Shown piece after piece: positions 1 through 5,638 of a stretch of DNA of 5,638 bases. Source of the stretch: CAJBIL01 sp044359525 (GTDB lineage: Bacteria; Pseudomonadota; Gammaproteobacteria; Burkholderiales; Rhodocyclaceae); NCBI GenBank assembly GCA_044359525.1, contig JBIKLY010000132.1, positions 1-5,638 on the forward strand, given 5' to 3'. The notes under the pieces are model-generated. The model was not told the origin of the DNA, ran no database searches, and saw nothing but the letters and a program-made list of their open reading frames with translations. Positions within the stretch are counted from its first letter, which is position 1. Each line of letters starts with the position of its first letter. A program made the translations under genes and the position numbers.

Positions 1-1
1 C

Positions 2-793
2 GGGGGGGACGATGCCGGCACCATCCGTCAGGCGTTGATCAGCGGCGCGCAGGCCCTGGCCCGCGAGTACGGCGCCTCCTCGTGGCACGTGGCCTTTCCG
101 GATCAAACAGACAAGGCTGCACTGCACGACGCGGGGCTGCTTGGCAGCCACAACGTGCAGTTTCACTGGCTGAACTCGGGTTGTGGTGATTTTGATGGCT
201 ATCTGGCGACCTTTGCCGCCGAGAAACGGCGCAAGGTCAGGGCCGAGCGGCGGCGGGTCAGTGAGAGTGGGCTGGATATCGCGGTGTGTCATGGCGACGA
301 AATTGATCCGGATGATTGGCCAGCGCTGCATGCACTCTATGCGTCGACTTTCGCAAAATTCAACAACCATGCGGTATTTACGGCAGCATGCTTTGCCGAG
401 TTGGCGCGTGTTCTCGGTCGCCGGATGGTGCTTTTCATCGCACGGGATGCGGGGCTGCCGGTTGCGCTGTCACTCTGTTTTCGCAGTGATGAAGTGCTCT
501 ATGGCCGTTACTGGGGTTGTAGCGGTAATTACCACAGCCTGCATTTTGAGCTGTGTTTCTATCAGGGCATTGCCTACTGCCTGCGTGAAGGTTTGCAGCG
601 TTTTGAGCCCGGAGCCGGCGGTGAGCACAAGATTGCACGCGGCTTCACGCCAACCATGGTGCACTCGGCGCACTGGATTGCCGACCTGAAAATGCGCACA
701 TTGATTGGTCGTCATCTGGCGCAGCAGGGCGGCGCCGTTCAGTCCTACCGGGATGAAGCTGCGGATCATCTGCCGTTTCGCAGCGAAGCGTAG
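2..793 (+). CDS. DUF482/COG3146 FemAB/GNAT-like acyltransferase family protein (5'-truncated)
   Basis: The frame is already open at the window edge with no stop before position 35, so the TTG at 35 is an internal Leu codon and the true start lies upstream. About 264 residues are visible and end at TAG 791-793. Family hallmarks are clear: QFHWLN at nt 158-175, the basic stretch KRRKVRAERR at 224-253, LYGRYWG at 497-517, LHFELCFYQGI at 539-571, and FEPGAGGEHKIARGF at 602-646. These are the conserved blocks of the DUF482 ('peptidogalycan biosynthesis/recognition') family, which has a GNAT/FemAB-like fold. Members that I know are about 380-400 residues long, so roughly a third is missing. The substrate is not established for the family; a cytoplasmic N-acyl transfer role is usually inferred from the fold. 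No signal peptide or membrane segment is seen in the visible part. The next gene starts 132 bases downstream on the same strand, with no overlap, so co-transcription is possible but not shown. Confidence 0.88.
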   Translation, partial: GGDDAGTIRQALISGAQALAREYGASSWHVAFPDQTDKAALHDAGLLGSHNVQFHWLNSGCGDFDGYLATFAAEKRRKVRAERRRVSESGLDIAVCHGDEIDPDDWPALHALYASTFAKFNNHAVFTAACFAELARVLGRRMVLFIARDAGLPVALSLCFRSDEVLYGRYWGCSGNYHSLHFELCFYQGIAYCLREGLQRFEPGAGGEHKIARGFTPTMVHSAHWIADLKMRTLIGRHLAQQGGAVQSYRDEAADHLPFRSEA

Positions 794-847
794 GTGCCGT
801 AAGCGCCAAGCGCCAGCATTCCGGATCCTCGAACTGCTGAGAAGCAC

Positions 848-867
848 GGTTTTCCCATCGGGAAACC
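848..867 (+). other. Weak hairpin between the DUF482 and OsmC-YcaO genes
   Basis: GG-TTTT-CCC at 848-856 can pair with GGG-AAA-CC at 860-867 around a 3-base loop, with one T left unpaired. It lies 55 bases after the stop of the upstream gene, where a terminator could be. The bases that follow are not a T run, so a classical intrinsic terminator is not supported, and the tight 3-base loop lowers the stability. It may have no function. Confidence 0.2.
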
Positions 868-925
868 CCGATAATAGCGGCCAATCATTTTTGATTCGTT
901 TTGAACGCTATTCTGGAATTCGCGC

Positions 926-3163
926 ATGGAAATCAAGGTCAATTTTCTCGACAAGCTTCGTCTTGAGGCCAAATTCGATGACTTCACGGTCATCGCCGAT
1001 CAGCCTATTCGCTATAAGGGCGATGGCTCGGCGCCGGGGCCGTTCGATTACTTTCTCGCCTCATCTGCTTTGTGTGCGGCTTACTTTGTAAAGTTGTACT
1101 GCGACACGCGCGCAATTCCCACCGACAACATCCGTCTATCGCAGAACAATATTGTCGATCCCGAAAACCGTTACAAGCAGATCTTCAAGATTCAGGTCGA
1201 GTTGCCGGCGGACATTTCCGCCAAGGACCGGCAGGGCATTTTGCGTTCCATCGAGCGTTGCACGGTGAAAAAGGCGGTGCAAGCCGGCCCCGACTTTGTG
1301 ATCGAGGAAGTGGAAAATCTGGATGCCGATGCGCAGGCTTTGCTGACGCTGGGTCGGGGTACGAGCGCGGGTTCAGAAGCAAGCACCTATATCGCCGGCA
1401 AGGATCTGCCGTTGGAGCAAACCATCGCCAATATGTCGGGGTTTTTGGCGGCCCTGGGCATCAAGATTGAAATCGCTTCATGGCGCAATCTGGTTCCCAA
1501 TGTGTGGTCGCTGCATATCCGCGATGCACATTCGTCGATGTGTTTCACCAATGGCAAGGGATCGACCAAGGAAAGCGCGCTGGCGTCGGCCTTGGGCGAG
1601 TACATCGAGCGACTGAATTGCAATCACTTCTACAACCACCAGTTCTGGGGCGAGGACATTGCCAGCGCGGCGTTTGTGCATTACCCGAATGAGCGCTGGT
1701 TCAAGCCTGGCCGCAAGGATGCGCTGCCGGCTGGAATGCTCGACGCATACTGCCTGAAAATCTACAACCCCGATGGCGAGTTGCGCGGCTCGCATCTGCA
1801 CGACACCAACTCCGGCAATGTGCAGCGCGGCATTTGTGCGCTGCCGTATGTGCGCCAGTCGGATGGCGAGGTCGTGTATTTCCCGACCAACCTGATCGAC
1901 AACCTGTTCCTCAGCAATGGCATGAGCGCCGGTAATACGCTGGTTGAAGCGCAGGTGCAATGCCTGTCGGAAATTTTCGAACGGGCGGTAAAACGTGAAA
2001 TTCTCGAAGGCGAAATCACACTGCCGGATGTGCCGCACAACGTGCTGGCGAAATATCCCGGCATCCTGGCCGGCATCGACGAGCTGGAAAAGCAGGGCTT
2101 CCCGGTGCTGGTGAAGGATGCATCGCTGGGCGGGGAATTCCCGGTGATGTGCGTCACCTTGATGAACCCGCGTACCGGCGGTGTGTTTGCGTCCTTCGGG
2201 GCGCATCCCAGCCTGGAGGTGGCGCTGGAGCGCAGTCTGACCGAGCTGCTGCAGGGGCGCAGTTTTGAAGGCCTGAACGATCTGCCCCGGCCCACTTTTG
2301 AAAGCAACGCTGTTACCGAGCCGAACAACTTCGTTGAACACTTTATCGATTCCAGCGGCGTGGTGTCGTGGCGCTTTTTCAGCGCCAAAGCGGATTACGA
2401 TTTTGTCGAGTGGGATTTTTCCGGCCACGGTGAAAATTCAAACGCCGACGAAGCTGCAACCTTGTTCGGCATTCTCGAAGCCATGGGCAAAGAAGCGTAC
2501 ATGGCGGTGTATGACCAATTAGGTGGCAGTTTCAACACTACCGCCTGCCGCATCCTGGTGCCGGGATATTCGGAAATTTATCCGATAGAGGATTTGATCT
2601 GGGATAACACCAACAAAGCGCTGTTGTTCCGCGCCGATATTCTGAACTTGCATCGCCTGGACGATGCCGGCCTGGAAGCATTGCTCGAACGTCTGGAAGA
2701 CGGTGAGCTTGACGATTACACCGACATCAGCACACTGATCGGCATCGAGTTTGACGAGAACACGGTCTGGGGTCAGCTCACGGTTCTGGAGTTGAAGCTG
2801 CTGATTCAGCTGGCCCTGAAGCAATTTGAAGAAGCCCACGATCTGGTGGGCGCCTTCCTGCAATACAACGAAAACACGGCCGAGCGCGGATTGTTTTATC
2901 AGGCCTTGAATGTGGTGCTCGAGGTACTGCTGGACGACGACCTGGAACTGGACGATTACGAGGCCAATTTCCGCCGGATGTTTGGCGACCCGCGGATGGA
3001 TGCGGTGCTGGGCTCAGTGGACGGCAGCGTGCGCTTCTTCGGCTTGACGCCAACGAGCATGGAACTGGAAGGGCTCGATCGGCACCAGCGACTGATCGAT
3101 AGCTACAAGAAACTGCACCTGGCGCGGGGCAAGGTGGCGGGTTGCGTGTTCCCTGATTAGAGA
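926..3163 (+). CDS. ycaO: OsmC domain/YcaO domain fusion protein (E. coli YcaO type, linked to ribosomal protein S12 methylthiolation)
   Basis: The protein has 744 residues. ATG 926 is the only possible upstream start because an in-frame TGA lies at 902-904; the ribosome site is weak (TGGA at 914-917). Residues about 1-140 form an OsmC-like domain carrying the family's two cysteines: Cys50 in LASSALC and Cys112 in IERCTVKKAV. Residues about 152-744 match E. coli YcaO over its full length at a constant +150 offset. The ATP-site acidic and basic residues are kept: Glu225/Glu228 in SALGEYIERL, Glu349/Glu352/Arg353 in SEIFERAVK, and Arg436 in VALERSLTELLQGR; the FTNGKG loop is at 207-212. The C-terminal helical, TPR-like part is present. 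The end is GCVFPD, not the PxPxP tail of azoline-forming YcaO enzymes, and no precursor peptide lies nearby, so peptide cyclodehydration is unlikely. E. coli YcaO is an ATP-using protein that supports RimO in beta-methylthiolation of an S12 aspartate. The OsmC fusion suggests added thiol or peroxide chemistry, which is inference. The protein is probably cytoplasmic. Confidence 0.95.
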
Positions 3164-3165
3164 GG

Positions 3166-3199
3166 CTGCCATCCGGAGCTCTCTGATGCTGAATGGCAG
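3166..3199 (+). terminator. Candidate hairpin just after the OsmC-YcaO stop codon
   Basis: CTGCCAT at 3166-3172 and ATGGCAG at 3193-3199 are perfect complements of 7 bases, separated by a 20-base loop, and begin 3 bases after the stop codon. The position suits transcript termination or 3'-end protection. No T run follows (only TTGTTC), so factor-independent termination is uncertain. Confidence 0.3.
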
Positions 3200-3302
3200 T
3201 TGTTCGGCCATTGCCGCCGCTGGCATTCCATTCGTATTAAGTCTGAATTTCGGTATTAAGCAGTCGTTCGGTGTACGCTATTCTTTTAGGTAACACGTTG
3301 GG

Positions 3303-3349
3303 GCTGCCAAGGAACGTAGCGGCAGTTCGAGAACTTTCACTCGATTTTT
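3303..3349 (+). terminator. Candidate intrinsic terminator (tandem hairpins followed by T5)
   Basis: A first small stem pairs GCTGCC (3303-3308) with GGCAGT (3321-3326), counting one G-T pair. Directly after it, TCGAG (3327-3331) pairs with CTCGA (3340-3344), and TTTTT follows at 3345-3349. Stem plus T run has the shape of an intrinsic terminator, but the second stem is only 5 bases with an 8-base loop, so its strength is doubtful. It would separate the ycaO transcript from the SIR2 cassette. Confidence 0.3.
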
Positions 3350-3384
3350 CGCTAATGTGCTCGATAAATGGTGTTTAGTGAAGA

Positions 3385-3464
3385 CTCAAGGGTCAAGATT
3401 CCCTGCATTCTGCATCTTGCCCGGCGTTGCTATCGCTACCTTTCCCTCAAGAATGCAAGTTGAG
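3385..3464 (+). repeat. Nested inverted repeats upstream of the SIR2 gene (possible structured leader)
   Basis: Local hairpin: GGG (3390-3392), a bulged T, and CAAGA (3394-3398) pair with TCTTG (3415-3419) and CCC (3420-3422). Inside it TGCA (3404-3407) pairs with TGCA (3411-3414) around TTC, so the 3' arm is paired without a break for 12 bases. Long-range pairing: TGCATTCT (3404-3411) is a perfect 8-base complement of AGAATGCA (3450-3457), and CTCAA (3385-3389) complements TTGAG (3460-3464). The local and long-range folds share bases 3404-3411, so they exclude each other. The complementarity is seen directly; a regulatory role is inference. Confidence 0.4.
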
Positions 3465-3536
3465 ATGAAGAGACAAAATATCTTCCCTGAACTGTTCCAC
3501 GCCGCCGTATTACTGATTCTCATCGGTCATGAGTGA
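3453..3536 (+). CDS. Possible short leader ORF overlapping the SIR2 start (doubtful)
   Basis: In-frame ATGs at 3453 and 3465 open a frame of 27 or 23 codons that ends at TGA 3534-3536, inside the start of the SIR2 gene (the overlap reads ATGAGTGA). The peptide ends in a hydrophobic run (AAVLLILIG), and the frame stays open back to 3294 with GTG codons at 3357 and 3378. No convincing Shine-Dalgarno sequence precedes any of these starts, and I recognise no family. Its only support is the overlap geometry and the fact that the SIR2 gene itself lacks a good ribosome site, which would fit translational coupling. Chance is the simpler explanation. Confidence 0.2.
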   Translation: MQVEMKRQNIFPELFHAAVLLILIGHE

Positions 3537-4530
3537 CGACATCCTTCCGATTCCAGAGGTACCTGACGGCTTGCGCGAAGCCTCTCAAAGAGGAACGCTA
3601 ATTCCATTCATCGGCGCTGGCGCTTCGGTAATTGCTGGCTGCCCAAGGTGGACACAGTTTGCAGACGGCGCGCTTGCCCAATTTGTGGAGCGAGGCAAGA
3701 TCAGCCATGCGGAGATTGCTCAGATCAATCACCTACATCCGCGAGTCAAGCTTTCAATTGCGCGGGGTCTGGAAGTAGAACATCGCATTCCGATTGATTT
3801 TCGAACATTGCTCCACCCCTCGGGAAGAAATAGCAGCTTGAAGGGAAGAGAGCTTTACGGAAGTCTATCCAAATTGGGAAAGACGTTCGTAACTACCAAC
3901 TACGACGAATGGCTTGACGAGGAAATTGATTCATCCGATTTGCGGATGGATGCTGCCACAGACCCAAGGATAGCTCCCGAACCGAGAATGAGGAACGTCT
4001 ATCACAGGGTGGAGGATCTTACTGCTGCGAACCTCAATCAATCCAATACGGTTATCCACCTTCATGGATCGTTACTTGATTCGAATGGCATGATTCTGAC
4101 AACACAGGATTATGTACGCCATTACGCGAATGATCGTATGTCTGGTGATCCGGCTCTGGAAAATCGCGTTCTGACATTCTTGGAAAATATTTTCAGACGG
4201 AAAACAGTCCTCTTTATCGGTTACGGGCTTGAAGAGCTTGAGATTCTTGAATATGTGATCTTGAAGGCGCGACGCATTCGTACATCGGGCCAGCTTGAGG
4301 CGAAGCATTTTCTTTTGCAGGGATTCTTTTCGCACGAGAAGAGCCTCATGCAGAGCCTGAAGCAATACTACCTCCGTGAGTGCGGAATCCAACTTATTCC
4401 ATTTCTGCGAGACCACAGGGACTGGGATCAACTTGTGGATGTGCTGAAGGAGTTTGCCCGACTTGCCCCGGCATCAGCGCCAATGTTCTTACAGGAGTTC
4501 AAGGAGATGGGGGATTTGCTCAATGCCTAG
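3529..4530 (+). CDS. SIR2-like (SIR2_2 type) protein, probable NAD+-degrading defence effector
   Basis: This gene is complete at 333 residues. ATG 3529 is the first start after an in-frame stop (TGA 3514-3516) and leaves a normal 23-residue lead into the domain; its ribosome site is poor. SIR2 motifs appear in order: PFIGAGAS at 26-33 (NAD-binding glycine loop), TTNYDEWLD at 122-130 (Asn124 and Asp126 in the NAD pocket), IHLHGS at 176-181 (the His before Gly, His179, is the likely catalytic one), and LFIGYGLEELEI at 228-239 (C-terminal Rossmann glycine motif). There are only two cysteines (38 and 285), so the zinc ribbon of protein-deacetylating sirtuins is absent. Zinc-less SIR2 proteins of this type in anti-phage systems (ThsA, DSR, SIR2-HerA) cleave NAD+ when triggered, causing abortive infection. 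No membrane segment or fused sensor domain is seen, so sensing must come from elsewhere, probably the overlapping downstream product. NADase activity is inferred from the family. Confidence 0.93.
   Translation: MSDDILPIPEVPDGLREASQRGTLIPFIGAGASVIAGCPRWTQFADGALAQFVERGKISHAEIAQINHLHPRVKLSIARGLEVEHRIPIDFRTLLHPSGRNSSLKGRELYGSLSKLGKTFVTTNYDEWLDEEIDSSDLRMDAATDPRIAPEPRMRNVYHRVEDLTAANLNQSNTVIHLHGSLLDSNGMILTTQDYVRHYANDRMSGDPALENRVLTFLENIFRRKTVLFIGYGLEELEILEYVILKARRIRTSGQLEAKHFLLQGFFSHEKSLMQSLKQYYLRECGIQLIPFLRDHRDWDQLVDVLKEFARLAPASAPMFLQEFKEMGDLLNA
4501..4514 (+). promoter_or_regulatory. Ribosome-binding region for the downstream partner gene, inside the SIR2 gene
   Basis: AAGGAG at 4501-4506 and GGGGGA at 4509-4514 lie 16 and 8 bases before ATG 4523. 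This purine-rich stretch decides the start of the downstream gene at 4523 over the later in-frame ATG at 4565, which has nothing similar in front. Its place within the last codons of the SIR2 gene fits tight co-translation of the two products. Confidence 0.65.
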
Positions 4531-5638
4531 ACTTACGGCCAATCAGGAGTCATTCATCAAGCTCATGGGCAAGAGCGACGAACACACACGGCGCGGGTTC
4601 GAATTGATTTTGGCACGCCCTGATTTCGAAACGTTTTTTGATGCGCTCGACGAGGCGGGAATGTTCGAACCGGCAATGAATCCTGCCCCAGTTCCCGCTG
4701 ATGAACCAGGGTATTGTCGAATCCCGTATTGGGCCGCATTGGATTATCTGCAGGGGTGCGCCAAGCTGGCTGGTGAACGTAACGATTTGCAGCTCGCGTG
4801 CAAAGTGCTAAATGTTGTTCGAATTGTGAGTGGCACAAGTGACGCTGACGGGAAGGTCAAAGACAATTACCACACGTTTCGCGTATTCGCTGAAATATTT
4901 GGTCTATTACCGCTCAGCACCATCACAGCGGAGGCTCTAGGTTTGATCCCTAGTTGGCTGGAGAGCAAGTTTGATCGCGGCATGGTGGGCCATGCGTTGG
5001 ATAGTGGGGTACTAAGAAAATGCCTTTCAAGTGACGTTCCCGACGACTGGAGCAAGGCGGGCTTAATCCTGCGGTTTTGCACAGCAATACGTTGGGTTGA
5101 TGATCGCGCGCTAGGCGATGGCCGCAAGAAGCCGGTGACGGTGGTGGATGACTATTGGCTCAAGGAACTCATTGACCACCACTCTCGCATCTTTGGCACA
5201 AAGGCTGGTCGCGTTGCGGCAGACATTTTCCTAGAGCGCGTTCGGGAAGTTTTTCGGGAGGAAGAACAGGGACACGCGAGTTGGCTATCGCGACCGGCTG
5301 TCGAAGAACATGGGCAAAACCATTCTTGGGATGGGCCAGAAAATCGGTTTGTGGAAGGTCTACGAGATGTCCTGCTGAGTTGGGCTGATCATGACATTGA
5401 CGGGGCGCGGCCTTTTATCGAGGCCCTGTTGCGAGATGAAGAGGAGATTGTTCGTCGCATTGGCATATACGTTTTAGGTCAGAGATGGAGCATCTTACGA
5501 AGCCTTTACACCCCGGTTTGTAACGCCCAGTTTTTTGTAGCCGGCCATATTCATGAGCTCTACGAATTGCTCCGTGCGAATTTCGCCGCGTTTTCTGGGC
5601 CAGAGAGGATGGCAACCATTGAAGCCATTCAGCAGATA
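4523..5638 (+). CDS. Large helical protein of unknown family, partner of the SIR2 gene (3'-truncated)
   Basis: An uninterrupted frame of 372 codons runs from ATG 4523 to the window edge with no stop, so the real protein is longer. The start overlaps the SIR2 stop (4528-4530) by 8 bases and has a strong ribosome site, which indicates one operon. The visible part looks all-helical and soluble: no signal peptide, no membrane segment, no Walker A loop and no nuclease motif that I can see. Notable stretches are FFDALDEAGMFEP (38-50), IPYWAALDYLQGCAKLAG (67-84), DNYHTFRVFAEIFGLLP (114-130), LIPSWLESKFDRGMVG (141-156), and the HEAT-like FVEGLRDVLLSW then LLRDEEEIVRRIGIYVLG (276-287, 302-319). Such helix-pair segments resemble the helical parts of large NTPase- or SIR2-associated defence proteins; a DUF4020-type protein is possible, but I cannot confirm it from memory. 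The inferred role is infection sensor or regulator of the SIR2 effector. It could instead contain further domains beyond the edge. Confidence 0.85.
   Translation, partial: MPRLTANQESFIKLMGKSDEHTRRGFELILARPDFETFFDALDEAGMFEPAMNPAPVPADEPGYCRIPYWAALDYLQGCAKLAGERNDLQLACKVLNVVRIVSGTSDADGKVKDNYHTFRVFAEIFGLLPLSTITAEALGLIPSWLESKFDRGMVGHALDSGVLRKCLSSDVPDDWSKAGLILRFCTAIRWVDDRALGDGRKKPVTVVDDYWLKELIDHHSRIFGTKAGRVAADIFLERVREVFREEEQGHASWLSRPAVEEHGQNHSWDGPENRFVEGLRDVLLSWADHDIDGARPFIEALLRDEEEIVRRIGIYVLGQRWSILRSLYTPVCNAQFFVAGHIHELYELLRANFAAFSGPERMATIEAIQQI

Larger units (their letters stand above)
3161..3528. other. Gap between the core gene and the SIR2 cassette, without a convincing gene
   Basis: About 366 non-coding bases separate the OsmC-YcaO stop from the SIR2 start. 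The gap holds a hairpin after the ycaO stop, an 8-base direct repeat GTATTAAG (3234-3241, 3253-3260), an 8-base repeat GGCTGCCA (3164-3171, 3302-3309), two adjacent hairpins ending in a T5 run (3303-3349), and a nested inverted-repeat region (3385-3464). A frame is open from 3294 to the TGA at 3534-3536, but none of its start codons has a good ribosome site. I found no tRNA, transposase remnant or CRISPR-like array. No sigma-70 promoter with two good boxes at normal spacing could be picked by eye, although the SIR2 cassette presumably has its promoter here. Confidence 0.7.

Noticed and set aside
35..37. TTG as the start of the first gene
   Set aside because: The frame is open upstream to the window edge and the family is longer than 252 residues, so this codon is internal Leu.
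183..689. 168-codon open frame on the + strand inside the DUF482 gene
   Set aside because: It is a shadow in another frame; the composition is rich in Arg/Ser/Cys without domains, while the overlapping frame carries all the family motifs.
1478..2428. Long antisense open frame (316 codons, - strand) within the YcaO gene
   Set aside because: It lies opposite the well-matched YcaO coding sequence, its translation shows no recognisable domain, and the strong E. coli YcaO alignment on the + strand explains this DNA.
926..3163. YcaO cyclodehydratase of a thiazole/oxazole-modified peptide (TOMM) cluster
   Set aside because: There is no PxPxP C-terminus, no precursor peptide, no E1-like or dehydrogenase partner in the window, and the full-length match is to E. 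coli-type YcaO.
3303..3349. tRNA or tRNA fragment (attachment site), suggested by a GTTCGAGAAC sequence
   Set aside because: No acceptor, D or anticodon arms can be folded around it and there is no CCA end; a pair of small hairpins explains the symmetry.
3390..3422. Retron-type non-coding RNA before a defence gene
   Set aside because: No reverse transcriptase is encoded nearby and the structure is much shorter than a retron msr-msd region.
4072..4431. Antisense open frame (119 codons) in the SIR2 gene
   Set aside because: It overlaps the HLHG and GYG motif region of the SIR2 gene and has no recognisable domain or ribosome site of note.

Overview
This is bacterial DNA, most likely from a proteobacterium. 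The first two genes, a DUF482-type GNAT-fold protein and a full-length E. coli-type YcaO with an OsmC domain in front, are both typical of that phylum, and the coding is dense. The sequence does not allow a genus to be named.

Layout, all on the + strand. (1) Positions 2-793: the 3' part of a DUF482/COG3146 FemAB/GNAT-like gene whose start lies before the window. (2) 794-925: a 132-base gap with one weak hairpin. (3) 926-3163: a complete 744-residue OsmC-YcaO fusion, a chromosomal housekeeping-type gene whose YcaO half aligns with E. coli YcaO at a constant offset of 150 residues and keeps the ATP-site residues. (4) 3161-3528: a 366-base region without a convincing gene. It holds two candidate terminator hairpins, a structured nested inverted repeat, short direct repeats and a possible short leader ORF that overlaps the next start. 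(5) 3529-4530: a complete SIR2-like (SIR2_2 type) gene with the GAG, TTNYD, HLHG and GYG motifs and no zinc-binding cysteines. (6) 4523-5638: a 372-codon open frame that overlaps the end of the SIR2 gene by 8 bases, has a good Shine-Dalgarno region and runs off the right edge. It encodes the N-terminal part of a large, apparently all-helical protein that I cannot assign to a named family with certainty.

The left half (about 58-62 % G+C in several lines counted by hand, though one line gave 50 %) looks like conserved core genome. The right half (about 43-53 % in lines sampled within the SIR2 gene) looks like accessory DNA. The SIR2 gene and its overlapping partner form a two-gene cassette built like known anti-phage modules, in which a SIR2 domain degrades NAD+ and a large helical or repeat protein senses infection. 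That reading is an inference from domain content and gene arrangement. The partner is the most promising undescribed element here, and the window ends before its C-terminus.
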